Source: Sinorhizobium sp.
GTDB lineage: Bacteria > Pseudomonadota > Alphaproteobacteria > Rhizobiales > Rhizobiaceae
Length of the DNA: 59,628 bases
Reading direction: 5' to 3'
Assembly: GCA_031178305.1 (NCBI GenBank)
Contig: JAPSJG010000002.1
Location: forward strand, 1-59,628
Made by a program: the position numbers and the translations under genes. Positions 51,052 to 59,501 of this stretch are shown here, one piece after another (positions within the stretch are counted from its first letter, which is position 1; every line of letters begins with the position of its first letter). Under the pieces are notes generated by a model, which was not told the origin of the DNA, made no database searches, and was given only the letters and a program-made list of their open reading frames with translations.

Positions 51052-51480
51052 ATGACGAGCAATCCAAGAGTGAACCGCTATCTCAAAGACAAGGCCATGG
51101 ATCATATCGACCATGCCCTCGGTCGGCCTGTCGACCCTATGCGCGAATCCTACCGCAACCACTTCGCCACGGGCGTGAACAGTCAGGAGGCCAAAGCCTT
51201 CGGCGCGTCCGTGAACTGGGAGCTTGATGGGCTTGTGCGTGGCATGGCCTACTTCTCGGTCACCGACGCGGGCCGGAAGGCTCTTGCCGATCACCTCAAG
51301 AAAATCGGCGATCCTTGGCAGCCATACAGCGTCACATGGGGCGGTCACACCGTCGTCATCGCCGCCAAGTCGATCGGTAATGCGAAGTACAGCACGTACC
51401 TCGATGTCAGCGATTGCTATTCCGAACTGAAATTCGTGGACTTCGCGCGCGAGGCTAAGGTGCGGAGGGTCGCAGCATGA
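51052..51480 (+). CDS. Hypothetical protein
   Basis: 142 aa. Contains NHFATGVNSQEAKAFGASVNWELDGLVRGMAYFSVTDAGRKALADHLKKI, a helical fold with a winged-helix-like TDAGRKAL. A similar VTDAGR ending occurs in phage early proteins of alphaproteobacteria. Function unknown. Confidence 0.62.
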   Translation: MTSNPRVNRYLKDKAMDHIDHALGRPVDPMRESYRNHFATGVNSQEAKAFGASVNWELDGLVRGMAYFSVTDAGRKALADHLKKIGDPWQPYSVTWGGHTVVIAAKSIGNAKYSTYLDVSDCYSELKFVDFAREAKVRRVAA

Positions 51481-51773
51481 GCGACAGCGACAACACGTTC
51501 GAAGCTACCGAAGCCACAAAGGCACTATTTCCGACGCTCGGCAAATCCATCGAAGACTTTGCATTCGCGCAGGCGAACGAGTTCATCGAGGCAGGTCAGA
51601 CCGCGCGGGAAGCGGCATCGATCGTCGCGAACATGATGATCCGTGCCGCATGGACGGTCGCCTCCATTGCCGTCCTTTCCGAGGGCGGCGTACCGGACAA
51701 GGACAAATTCCGCTCTTCCGTCGAGGCACAGATCAACACCATCAATTTCAAGCCGATAGGCGGTGCGGCATGA
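51477..51773 (+). CDS. Hypothetical protein
   Basis: 98 aa, ATGA overlaps both sides. Helical, with a moderately hydrophobic stretch (AASIVANMMIRAAWTVASIAVL) that could be membrane-associated. No family recognised. Confidence 0.6.
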   Translation: MSDSDNTFEATEATKALFPTLGKSIEDFAFAQANEFIEAGQTAREAASIVANMMIRAAWTVASIAVLSEGGVPDKDKFRSSVEAQINTINFKPIGGAA

Positions 51774-52147
51774 CCAGAGAGGAAGCGCGCGCTATCTGGA
51801 CGGCATCCGGCCTCACCTATGCCGATCTGACACTCGGCAATCTCCAGTCGCTCCGAGATCTGATCAACGCCGAAATGAAGCAGAGCGATCTCTTCGCTCC
51901 TTCAGGCCGAACCGGCGGCACTTATCGCATGAACGCGAAGATTGATGCTGACATCGGCGTCGAAGGCTGGTGGGCAGCGCTCACGTGCCGAGCCTACTAT
52001 TTCAAGAGCCGTGAGGCTGTGACCTTCAATGGCGGTGGCTTCATCGGTTTTGCCGGATGGGCTGACGAAACGAACGTGCAGCCGATCCTTGCCGCGTTTG
52101 CGAAGTGGGTTTCCACCTTGGTTGCGCGGGAAAGGGAAGCAGCATGA
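51770..52147 (+). CDS. Hypothetical protein
   Basis: 125 aa, start fixed by ATGA at 51770. Begins EEARAIWTASGLTYADLTLGNLQSLRDLI and has an alpha/beta C-terminus rich in Trp and aromatic residues. No family recognised. Confidence 0.6.
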   Translation: MTREEARAIWTASGLTYADLTLGNLQSLRDLINAEMKQSDLFAPSGRTGGTYRMNAKIDADIGVEGWWAALTCRAYYFKSREAVTFNGGGFIGFAGWADETNVQPILAAFAKWVSTLVAREREAA

Positions 52148-52404
52148 GCAAGCTCTTCGGCCCCGACTTCATCACGCAGAAGTACCTCCGCCGCTACCCG
52201 AACAGCAAGCGCGCCAAGTCATGGGCTGGGATCATGGTGCACATCCAGACCGAGAACGGCGTCTGGCTGATAGGCGGACATGGCTACACCTGGGCTGGGA
52301 AGCCTGACGCGTGGATTATTCCGTTCGACGATGCGGTACGACAGATCGATCATTGCGGCCCCGAGAAGATGGGGCGCTTCATCCGCGCTTCGGCGGTCGC
52401 CTGA
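52144..52404 (+). CDS. Hypothetical protein
   Basis: 86 aa, ATGA overlap at 52144. Small basic protein with VHIQTENGVWLIGGHGYTW and a C-terminal helix. No family recognised. Confidence 0.58.
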   Translation: MSKLFGPDFITQKYLRRYPNSKRAKSWAGIMVHIQTENGVWLIGGHGYTWAGKPDAWIIPFDDAVRQIDHCGPEKMGRFIRASAVA

Positions 52405-52586
52405 TGCCAATCCCCCTCTGCGACATGACCCTCGACGAGCTGCGCGACGAACGTCGCCGGCTCCACAAGCTGGTCCGCCAGGCACCGGCTTGGAGTGCAC
52501 GTCTCGAAACCTCGAAAATGGCGCTCGACGAATGCGACGCATGGATACGTCGGCGCTCCCAACAACAGGAGTCCGCCCATGGCTGA
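52404..52586 (+). CDS. Small coiled-coil hypothetical protein
   Basis: 60 aa, TGATG overlap with the previous gene and 8-bp overlap with the next. Helical (LDELRDERRRLHKLVRQAP). Function unknown. Confidence 0.55.
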   Translation: MPIPLCDMTLDELRDERRRLHKLVRQAPAWSARLETSKMALDECDAWIRRRSQQQESAHG

Positions 52587-53568
52587 ACGAAGCGCAATAG
52601 AGTGGTGCGATGCCACGGTGAATTTCTGGTGGGGCTGCACGAAGGTCTCGCCCGGGTGCGAGCACTGCTATGCCGAGGAACTGAACCGCTTCCGCGGCAA
52701 CGGTGTTTGGGGCCTCGGCGCTGAACGACGCAAGATTAAGGGCGCGGCTGCACTGATCCGAAAGCTGCAGCGGACCGCGGACGAGTTTGAGGCCGTGCAT
52801 GGCCGCCGGCGCCGCGTCTTCATGCAGTCGATGTCCGACACTTTCGACAACGAGGTGGATGACGCCTGGCGCGCGGAACTGTTCGCCGAGGGGGAGTTCG
52901 CCGACCGGCTCAACATCATCCTCCTCACCAAGCGCGGGACCAACGTCGAGAAGATGGTGCCGGCCCATTGGCTCGCCGGTGGATGGCCGCAGCACATCGG
53001 CCTCATGGTCACCATGACGGACATGATCGAGGCCGAACGCGACGCGGAGCGGCTCTCCAAGCTCAAGAAGCGGCTCGGCATCCCATGGATTGGCGTGAGC
53101 ATTGAGCCCATGCGGGGCCCGATCAACCTTCGCCGGCTGCGCGTCAGCCGCGATCTGTTCTTCGACGCGCTAACGGGCGTCTATTCGGTGAGCCCTGTTC
53201 GTGCACACCGCCCGCCCGCCGTTCCCGAACCTCTCCCAGGTCTCGATTGGATCATTGTCGGCGGGGAGAGCGGGAAGGGCGCCCGTCCGATGCATCCGGC
53301 ATGGGTCAGCGAAATTCAGCGCCATTGCCGCGATACCGGCACCGCGTTCCTGTTCAAGCAGTGGGGGGAATGGCTTCCGAGGATCGCCATCCACAAAGAC
53401 AGCCTGCGGGATCTGCGCAGGAAAGAAACGATCGAGCTCCCAGCCGATCCGAGCCCCTTCGCCGTGGTGCAGCTAGACATCATGACCACGTACCGCGTCG
53501 GCAAAGCAAATGCCGGCCGTCTGCTCGACGGCCGCGAACACCTTCAATTTCCAGAGGCATTGAGATGA
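52579..53568 (+). CDS. DUF5131 phage Gp37/Gp68 family, radical-SAM-like
   Basis: 329 aa; GGAG before ATG 52579. IEWCDATVNFWWGCTKVSPGCEHCYAE gives the cysteine set (C..C..C) of the DUF5131 family, and WIGVSIEPMRGP plus DWIIVGGESGKGARPMHPAWV are family hallmarks. Relationship to radical SAM enzymes suggests an iron-sulfur protein. The substrate is not known. These genes are widespread in temperate phages. Confidence 0.88.
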   Translation: MAERSAIEWCDATVNFWWGCTKVSPGCEHCYAEELNRFRGNGVWGLGAERRKIKGAAALIRKLQRTADEFEAVHGRRRRVFMQSMSDTFDNEVDDAWRAELFAEGEFADRLNIILLTKRGTNVEKMVPAHWLAGGWPQHIGLMVTMTDMIEAERDAERLSKLKKRLGIPWIGVSIEPMRGPINLRRLRVSRDLFFDALTGVYSVSPVRAHRPPAVPEPLPGLDWIIVGGESGKGARPMHPAWVSEIQRHCRDTGTAFLFKQWGEWLPRIAIHKDSLRDLRRKETIELPADPSPFAVVQLDIMTTYRVGKANAGRLLDGREHLQFPEALR

Positions 53569-54011
53569 ACGTGAACATCGCACTGGCGCAGAAAGCCGCG
53601 TCACTCGCCCGTAGGGGCATCACCGGGAAGGACCTCGGCGCCAAGCTAGGCGTGAGAGCCCCAGAAGCCAACGCCCTTGCAGCGATCGGCCGCGCGGAAC
53701 AGGAGCGACACTCGTACCGCCTGACTGTTGCGGAGGTCGAGCTGCTCAACGCACTGGCAGCCGAACATGCGGCGCTGCTCCGCGAGGGCGCCATCCGCAG
53801 TCCGAAGTCAAAGGACGTTGCGTGGCGTGCCGGGCGTTCCGCAGGCTGGGCTGCAGCGACGGCGAGGAAGCGCATCTTCGACGAGCGCTATGACGATACA
53901 GTAGGCATGCACGTCAACGGCATGGGCTTCGTGCACGTCGCCGGCAACGGCCATATGTCTCTCACCCCCGCAGGCTGGGCGTTGATGCACTTCATGGGTG
54001 GTGCCGAATGA
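53565..54011 (+). CDS. HTH-like hypothetical protein
   Basis: 148 aa, ATGA at 53565. AASLARRGITGKDLGAKLGVRAPEANALAAIGRAEQERHSYRLTVAEVELLNALA contains one or two helix-turn-helix-like units; the C-terminus ends with a wing-like strand (MHVNGMGFVHVAGNGHMSLTPAGW). Possible early regulator; no family named. Confidence 0.62.
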   Translation: MNVNIALAQKAASLARRGITGKDLGAKLGVRAPEANALAAIGRAEQERHSYRLTVAEVELLNALAAEHAALLREGAIRSPKSKDVAWRAGRSAGWAAATARKRIFDERYDDTVGMHVNGMGFVHVAGNGHMSLTPAGWALMHFMGGAE

Positions 54012-54310
54012 CGTTCGCGAAGGCAACGATAGGCCGCACCCGAAAACTCCCGCCGGACGCCAAGATCATCGAGCTCTTCAACGCCGGTCTCAACAACAGG
54101 GAGATCGCGGAAAAGTTCGGCTGCACCCAACAGGCCGTCGGCAACTGTGTGAGACGCCTCAACCTCACCAGGGATGCACAGGCGCCGGCCGAGATGGAAC
54201 CTGCCCTACAGGCCCCGACGCGGCGCAATGTTGTCCGCCGGCATTTCTCATCGACCACCGTCAGTCTCCCGCTTGTCCGTGGCTGGTACGAGGCCGACCG
54301 CCATGACTGA
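54008..54310 (+). CDS. Small HTH protein
   Basis: 100 aa, ATGA at 54008. DAKIIELFNAGLNNREIAEKFGCTQQAVGNCVRRLNL is a resolvase/GcrA-like helix-turn-helix. The C-terminus is short and basic. Overlaps the next gene by 8 bp. Confidence 0.68.
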   Translation: MTFAKATIGRTRKLPPDAKIIELFNAGLNNREIAEKFGCTQQAVGNCVRRLNLTRDAQAPAEMEPALQAPTRRNVVRRHFSSTTVSLPLVRGWYEADRHD

Positions 54311-55055
54311 GACGGCACCGCTCTTCGCCGGCATCGGCGGGCACCACAGCGCACGGGCTCGCACCGACGAGTGGCTGACTCCTCCGGAGCTGATCGAGGC
54401 GCTTGGCGGCGCCGATTCCTTCGACCTCGATCCCTGTTCGCCGATCAGCCGGCCGTGGCCGACGGCGAAGCGGCATTTCACGATCGAGGATAATGGCTTG
54501 AGGCAGCCTTGGGCGGGTAGGGTGTGGCTCAACCCGCCTTACTCGACGAGCGTGATCGGAAAGTGGCTCGCTCGCCTGGCGCAGCATAATTGCGGCGTCT
54601 CGCTAATCTTCGCCAGGACCGAGACGGATGCCTTCTTCCGTTTTGTGTGGGAGAGGGCGAGCGCCGTGCTGTTCATGCGCGGCCGGATCAATTTCCACCT
54701 GGTGGACGGGCGGCGCGCCATTCGCAACAGCGGGGCGCCGTCGGTGCTGTGCGCCTACGGGTTCGACGACGCCGAAATTCTCGCCGGGAGCGGCATAGAA
54801 GGCCAGTTTGTTCCGCTGCTGCTTCCTCGCTTCTGGCCGACCACTTTCGGACACCGCACGTGGCGCGAAGTTATCGCGGCCTTCCTGCGGTCTCATGATG
54901 GTCCGATATCGCTCGCGGAGCTCTACCGCGCCCTCGCCGCGCATCCGAAGGCTAAGCGCAATCCCAACTACGAGGCGAAGATCCGGCAAGAGCTTCAGCG
55001 CGGACCTTTTCGCCGCGTGTCGCGTGGCACGTGGGAGTTCCGGTTCAATGACTGA
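54303..55055 (+). CDS. Phage N6-adenine methyltransferase (Dam_phage type)
   Basis: 250 aa; start at ATG 54303. DEWLTPPELIEALG, FDLDPCSPISRPWPTAKRHFT and RVWLNPPYSTSVIGKW are the exact signatures of the phage N-6-adenine-methyltransferase family (PF05869-type). The C-terminal 60 residues add a winged-helix-like extension (GPISLAELYRALAAHPKAKRNPNYEAKIRQELQ). Third free-standing adenine methylase here. Confidence 0.9.
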   Translation: MTETAPLFAGIGGHHSARARTDEWLTPPELIEALGGADSFDLDPCSPISRPWPTAKRHFTIEDNGLRQPWAGRVWLNPPYSTSVIGKWLARLAQHNCGVSLIFARTETDAFFRFVWERASAVLFMRGRINFHLVDGRRAIRNSGAPSVLCAYGFDDAEILAGSGIEGQFVPLLLPRFWPTTFGHRTWREVIAAFLRSHDGPISLAELYRALAAHPKAKRNPNYEAKIRQELQRGPFRRVSRGTWEFRFND

Positions 55056-55392
55056 CCGCATTTCCTGCATCAACCCGACGTGCCGGCGGACGGCACCGCG
55101 CGAGATGTTTCCGGACTCGAGGTACATCATCTGCCGCGGCTGCTGGAACAAGCTGCCTTCGCGGATCAAGGACCGCTGGAACGCGATCAAGACGCGGCAA
55201 CGCATCTTCGATCGCCTCGTCCGCAAGCCGAAATTCTCCGTCGACGTGCGACTCGAGCAATGGCGCCGGGTCGATCGGCGCATGACCATGGCCGAGCACG
55301 CCTTGGACGCTTCCATCCTGCAATTCTTCCATGCCGGGCAGGAACCTGCCGGACTCGAGTCGTTCATGAAGGAGATTGGCCTTGAGCGATAG
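55048..55392 (+). CDS. Zinc-ribbon hypothetical protein
   Basis: 114 aa. CINPTCRR and CRGCWNKL form a zinc ribbon (residues 7-33), followed by a basic helical region. Overlaps both neighbours. Family unknown. Confidence 0.62.
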   Translation: MTDRISCINPTCRRTAPREMFPDSRYIICRGCWNKLPSRIKDRWNAIKTRQRIFDRLVRKPKFSVDVRLEQWRRVDRRMTMAEHALDASILQFFHAGQEPAGLESFMKEIGLER

Positions 55393-55708
55393 CAAGGACC
55401 GCCAGTGGCTCGCTGGTTCGTATCTCGACGAAGCAGCTGGCAACTTGATCACCGGCCTCGATCTCGGCAGCGGCGACACGCAGGTCGTGGCGGAGATCAG
55501 CCTCCGCGAGGACGGAACTCTCGATGTGCGGAGAATTGAGTTGCACGAGCTGCTCCGGGACGAGGCGAACCGTCTCACCGATATCGAGGGCTTCTGCGAG
55601 TCCTGGACGGTAGAAACGCCCAAGGCCGATCTCGGCCAGATCATCGGGTCATGCCAGCGCGGCCGGGCCGCGATCGAGGCGGTTCTAGCAAAGAAGGGGA
55701 AGAAATGA
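55382..55708 (+). CDS. Hypothetical protein
   Basis: 108 aa from TTG 55382, with GGAG 8 bases upstream; TTG 55376 is an alternative. Residues DLGSGDTQVVAEISLREDGTLDVRRIEL and a helical end. No family recognised. Ends in ATGA overlap. Confidence 0.58.
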   Translation: MSDSKDRQWLAGSYLDEAAGNLITGLDLGSGDTQVVAEISLREDGTLDVRRIELHELLRDEANRLTDIEGFCESWTVETPKADLGQIIGSCQRGRAAIEAVLAKKGKK

Positions 55709-56274
55709 CGGGCGAACGCTCAATCCTAAGATGGGGGAGCGTGCCCGTTCCCTACGCTGCACTGTGGTCGGCCGAGGAAGGCAAGATGACCGTCGATGTC
55801 TGCCGCCACATCAACCACCTTGCCTGCTGTGACGCGGAAGCTCGAGGTGTCGGTAAGCCGATCTTCGGGAAGCCGCACATGGGGCGTCAGCGCGAAGTGA
55901 TCGTCAACGACCTGTGCGACCTGTGCGCACGTCCGCTCAAGGGCCGCACCAAGGTCTCACTGTCTCACGCCCGCGTCTCAGCGACGGGCGCGGAGGGCGC
56001 CTGCGTGATGCAGGTCGAGCCTCTGGTGCACAAGGACTGCGCCCTCGTGTGTGTCCAGCACTGCCCGTCTCTCAAGCGGGACATCAAGGCCGGCACTCTG
56101 TTCGTGCGCCAGGTGCTGAAACACCGGCATCAGATCGCGTTGCTGACGACGGCAGCGGTCCAGGAGTTTTGCGGCGTGTCGCGCGACGGTGTCGCCGGTC
56201 ACGCGAAGGTCGAGCTGCAGCGCTGGAAGGACCGTGACCTGTCGTGGCTAGAAGCAGGAGGTGCCAACGCGTGA
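55705..56274 (+). CDS. Cys-rich hypothetical protein
   Basis: 189 aa with a zinc-finger-like centre: NDLCDLCARPLKG, CALVCVQHCPSLKRD and further Cys/His. The C-terminus ends with helices. No family recognised; could bind zinc or nucleic acid. Confidence 0.6.
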   Translation: MTGERSILRWGSVPVPYAALWSAEEGKMTVDVCRHINHLACCDAEARGVGKPIFGKPHMGRQREVIVNDLCDLCARPLKGRTKVSLSHARVSATGAEGACVMQVEPLVHKDCALVCVQHCPSLKRDIKAGTLFVRQVLKHRHQIALLTTAAVQEFCGVSRDGVAGHAKVELQRWKDRDLSWLEAGGANA

Positions 56275-56474
56275 GCACATGGTTCCAAGAGCGCCGCATC
56301 GAGTGGATCGCAGAGATGATCCGCATCTACGGCTTCATCAATCGAGGGCACGTCATGAAGAAGTTCGACGTGTCCGAGCCGCAGGCCTCAAAAGACCTGC
56401 AGCAGGCGATCGCGCAGCAACCAGACTTGATGCGCTACAACATGACCACCAAGCGATACGAGGCAACAGCGTGA
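56271..56474 (+). CDS. Small WYL-partner-like HTH protein
   Basis: 67 aa from GTG 56271 (GTGA overlap). WIAEMIRIYGFINRGHVMKKFDVSEPQASKDLQQAI is a DeoR/WYL-type N-terminal helix-turn-helix. Only the DNA-binding domain is present; no WYL domain follows. Possible regulator or relic. Confidence 0.65.
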   Translation: MSTWFQERRIEWIAEMIRIYGFINRGHVMKKFDVSEPQASKDLQQAIAQQPDLMRYNMTTKRYEATA

Positions 56475-56920
56475 TGAACGACTACGCACAGATAACGGAG
56501 CCTTACTGGGCGTCTCTTCGAATGATCCGCGAGGCGATCGAGACGATTTTCGGGCCAGCGGCAAACTTGGAGAGCGAGGAGGCGGAATTGTCGCGCGGAC
56601 CCGAGCCGCACCATACAGCCGAGGCTATTATCGCAGCGCTGCAGAATGTCGCCGCCGAGATCGAGCGCCTCACCCGCGAGCTGGATAAGATTTCAGCGTT
56701 GCTCAAAGACCCCGCCGCCGTTCGCGTGAACTATCTTCGCGGTGACATCGCCTGCCAAAACCTCATCGCCGAAGCGCGCCGCAAGGCTTTGGAGGAAGCG
56801 GCGGACATAATAAGAGCGCGGATGCCACTGTACACCGAGGACCAAGCACTGAATGCCTGCCGTGAGTGCATCTCCTCCATTCGCCACCGCGCCCAGGAGG
56901 ATTCCGATGCGAATTCTTGA
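56474..56920 (+). CDS. Coiled-coil hypothetical protein
   Basis: 148 aa, TGATG start. Mostly helical (AALQNVAAEIERLTRELDKISALLKD; ARRKALEEAADIIRARM). No family recognised. Confidence 0.6.
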   Translation: MNDYAQITEPYWASLRMIREAIETIFGPAANLESEEAELSRGPEPHHTAEAIIAALQNVAAEIERLTRELDKISALLKDPAAVRVNYLRGDIACQNLIAEARRKALEEAADIIRARMPLYTEDQALNACRECISSIRHRAQEDSDANS

Positions 56921-57146
56921 GAAACGCCGGGGCTATTTCTACGGCACGCACAAGGGCGCAACGATCGAGATCGAACGCGATCACGATTGCCCCGAGCACA
57001 AGTTCTACATCCGCGTGAGGTGGAAGGACGGCGGCTACATGTACGACGGCTATTCTCCGGAAGGCGTTAACACGATGCCCGAGGCGAAGCGAGAGGCGAT
57101 CCGTGGCGCATGCTTGGATGAACCGAGGGAGAGGCGCTATGCTTGA
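56907..57146 (+). CDS. Hypothetical protein
   Basis: 79 aa, basic beta-rich (EKRRGYFYGTHKGATIEIERDHDCPEHKFYIRVRWKDGGYMYDGY). Overlaps both neighbours. No family recognised. Confidence 0.58.
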   Translation: MRILEKRRGYFYGTHKGATIEIERDHDCPEHKFYIRVRWKDGGYMYDGYSPEGVNTMPEAKREAIRGACLDEPRERRYA

Positions 57147-57663
57147 TCTGTTCAGCAAGGAACCAATGTCTTCGGCCATCCTCTCGGGCTGCGGCGCCTA
57201 CCGCTACCGGCTTGATCGGCAATGGGACGCGGAAAAGCCTAAGCTCGCCTTTCTCATGCTGAACCCGTCCACGGCTGACGCCAGCCAAGATGATCCGACG
57301 ATTCGCCGGTGCATCGGCTTCGCGAAAGCATGGGGCTTCGGCAGCCTGATCGTTGGCAACCTATTCGCCCTGCGTTCTACTGACCCCAAGGCCCTCTACA
57401 GCCACTCGGACCCGATCGGGCCCGACAATGACCGACACCTTCTCGCCATCGCCAAGAGTGCCCGTAAAATCATCTGCGCGTGGGGAACGCACGGCGCCCT
57501 TAGAGACCGGGGCCGCGAGGTTGCCGAACGGCTCGAGTTTTTCAATCTCGCTGCGCTCAAGGTGACCGCAGGCGGCCATCCCGGCCATCCGCTCTATGTT
57601 GCCGCCGGCGCGCAACCACAGGCGTATTTTTTCCCGCAAGCGGTCACGCTTTCCAGATCGTGA
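57139..57663 (+). CDS. DUF1643 family protein
   Basis: 174 aa, last gene of the early operon. KLAFLMLNPSTADASQDDPTIRRCIGFAKAWGFGSLIVGNLFALRSTDP is the DUF1643 signature, followed by ICAWGTHG and a GHPGHPLY end. Function unknown but conserved across phages and islands. It overlaps the convergent zinc-ribbon gene by 20 bp. Confidence 0.85.
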   Translation: MLDLFSKEPMSSAILSGCGAYRYRLDRQWDAEKPKLAFLMLNPSTADASQDDPTIRRCIGFAKAWGFGSLIVGNLFALRSTDPKALYSHSDPIGPDNDRHLLAIAKSARKIICAWGTHGALRDRGREVAERLEFFNLAALKVTAGGHPGHPLYVAAGAQPQAYFFPQAVTLSRS

Positions 57664-57913
57664 AGGAATTGCCTTTCCGGTTCCCGCACTCGACACAGAC
57701 GAGATTGTTCCGCAGCTCTTTCAGAAACGTCTCGGCGCCAAATCGGCGCCGAACCTTTTCCCGGTCGATCCATCCCTTATGACCGCAGCGGCCGCATTCT
57801 CCGCCCAAAACATAATAGGCGGAGAGCTTCGCTAGATTGATCCATGGCAGCTCGCCGGCGGGTCCCACATATTTGTGCCTGGGCGAAAGGTCGATGCTCC
57901 GACGGTGTTTCAT
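57644..57913 (-). CDS. Zinc-ribbon protein
   Basis: 89 aa. CGRCGHKGWIDREKVRRRFG and CVECGNRKG supply two CxxC pairs about 34 residues apart, a DNA- or RNA-binding ribbon. Leftward, convergent with DUF1643 and divergent from the ligase gene. No named family. Confidence 0.65.
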   Translation of the reverse strand: MKHRRSIDLSPRHKYVGPAGELPWINLAKLSAYYVLGGECGRCGHKGWIDREKVRRRFGAETFLKELRNNLVCVECGNRKGNSFTIWKA

Positions 57914-58022
57914 GGCATGCTCCGAAACTCAAGTCTTGGGCCGCCGCAAACCACATTCCTGATATGTTCTCTAACTCGCAAGAGTCAATGCACACGTTTG
58001 GGGATCTGTGCGTTAATGGCTC

Positions 58023-59006
58023 ATGGCTAGAGGAACTTCGAAGAAACTGCGCGACGCGCACCCGCCTGATCCGATGCCGGCGCGGGTGGAGCCTTGCCTT
58101 GCAGCCCTCGTCGACAAGCCCCCGGAGGGAGAGGATTGGGCTTACGAGGTGAAGTGGGACGGATACCGGCTCGCCGTCCACGTCGAGCCCGGCCGGGTGC
58201 GGATACTCACACGCGGTGGCTACGACTGGACCGACAGGTTTCCGTCGATCGTTGACGATGCGCGGCGCCTGGCGGTGAAGACGGCTATCCTCGACGGGGA
58301 GGCGGTTGTTCTCGATGACTTGGGTCGTTCCGATTTCGGCATGCTGCAGCGGGCGCTCGGACGATTGCCGTCGGCAGTCGAAGCCGGCGCTATCGTCTTC
58401 TATGCCTTCGACCTCCTCTATCTCGACGGGCGCGACCTTCGCCGGCTACCGCTCCGCGAGCGCCGGCGCTTGCTGGAGCCGCTTGTCGCAGGTCGTGAAG
58501 GCGCGGTTCGCCTTTCGGAGGAGGTGCAGGCGGACGGGGAGGAATTCTATCGCGTTGCCTGCGCGCATGGCCTTGAAGGCATCATCGCCAAGCACCGGGA
58601 GAAAACGTACCGCAGCGGCAGAGGCGAATGGTGGCGCAAGATCACCTGCAAGCGCCGCGACAGCTTTGTCGTTGTCGGTTATGAGCCCTCGACCGTGCCG
58701 CGCGCGATCGGCCGTTTGCTGCTGGCGGGGAGGCAAGGCGAGGCCTTCGTCTATGTCGGCGGCTGCGGGACGGGATGGAGCCATAAGGAGTCTGTGAAGT
58801 TGCGCGAGCTGCTCGACGAGATCAAGACGAACGAACCAGCCGTGGTGCTCAGGCGAAAGGGGGCGGTTTTCGTCCGTCCGCTTCTCGTCGCTGAGGTCGA
58901 GTATCGCGCCTGGACCGATGATCGCAAGCTGCGGCATGCGTCGTTCAAAGGCATTAGGCCTGTGGAGGACGGGGGCGAAGTCTACGAGCTCTCCATCAAG
59001 TCCTGA
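58023..59006 (+). CDS. ligD-like: ATP-dependent DNA ligase, LigD-like
   Basis: 327 aa, full ligase core without polymerase or phosphoesterase domains. The adenylation motif YEVKWDGYRLAVHVE has the nucleotidyl Lys (about residue 44); IIAKHREKTYRSGRGEWWRKIT and SFVVVGYEP follow; the OB domain carries VGGCGTGWSHKES and the end FKGIR. Rhizobia have several such ligases linked to end joining and often plasmid- or phage-borne. It is a single gene near attR, a place for lysogen-expressed cargo; it could also close phage DNA on entry. Confidence 0.9.
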   Translation: MARGTSKKLRDAHPPDPMPARVEPCLAALVDKPPEGEDWAYEVKWDGYRLAVHVEPGRVRILTRGGYDWTDRFPSIVDDARRLAVKTAILDGEAVVLDDLGRSDFGMLQRALGRLPSAVEAGAIVFYAFDLLYLDGRDLRRLPLRERRRLLEPLVAGREGAVRLSEEVQADGEEFYRVACAHGLEGIIAKHREKTYRSGRGEWWRKITCKRRDSFVVVGYEPSTVPRAIGRLLLAGRQGEAFVYVGGCGTGWSHKESVKLRELLDEIKTNEPAVVLRRKGAVFVRPLLVAEVEYRAWTDDRKLRHASFKGIRPVEDGGEVYELSIKS

Positions 59007-59042
59007 TGTTGTCCACAGGGGTTTCTCATGCCTTCCCATCGC

Positions 59043-59073
59043 TTGACATAGCATCCCCTCCTATTCCATAGAT
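59043..59073 (+). promoter_or_regulatory. Possible excisionase promoter
   Basis: TTGACA (59043-59048), N18, CATAGA (59067-59072 region) lies in the 154-bp gap between ligase and excisionase. The -35 is perfect, the -10 weak. Nothing else is seen in this gap. Confidence 0.4.
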
Positions 59074-59160
59074 CGAGGGCGGACAGGGTCTCCTCACAGC
59101 ACACGCTGCCAGACCAACGACAAGCCATGCCTACCTGGCTGGCGCATACCGGAGCCCGCT

Positions 59161-59391
59161 ATGTCCGACATCAGCACCGCATCAATTCACAAGCTCGATA
59201 CCTACCTCACGCTCAAAGAGGTGATGGCAATCACGAAGGTTGGAAGTTCGACGATCTATCGCTGGATCGACGAAGGAACCTTCCCCGATTCTCGGAAGCT
59301 TGGCGCCAACTGTGTCCGGTGGACCGAGTCGGACATCAAGGCTTGGCAGCAAGGTCTACCGTTCACGAATGCGTTGAAGAAGGCCTCGTGA
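59161..59391 (+). CDS. AlpA-like excisionase
   Basis: 76 aa; GGAG 6 bases before ATG 59161. TYLTLKEVMAITKVGSSTIYRWIDEGTFPDSRKLGANCVRWTESDIKAWQQ is the AlpA/MerR-like winged-helix family. Such proteins bend att DNA and steer a P4-type integrase to excision. It lies 110 bp from attR and next to an arm-type site. Confidence 0.88.
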   Translation: MSDISTASIHKLDTYLTLKEVMAITKVGSSTIYRWIDEGTFPDSRKLGANCVRWTESDIKAWQQGLPFTNALKKAS

Positions 59392-59414
59392 GCCGGCATT
59401 TCTCTCCGGTGTTT

Positions 59415-59424
59415 TTTGTGGGTA
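59415..59424 (+). promoter_or_regulatory. Integrase arm-type site at attR
   Basis: Fourth copy of TGTGGGTACC, 77 bp left of the attR core, matching the three copies by attL. Confidence 0.65.
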
Positions 59425-59501
59425 CCACTGCGGGCACGAAGCAAAGAACACCGTATCTCTATATTGAAGTTTCAGTGGCTTAGCTCCAGTAATTCGAAAG
59501 A

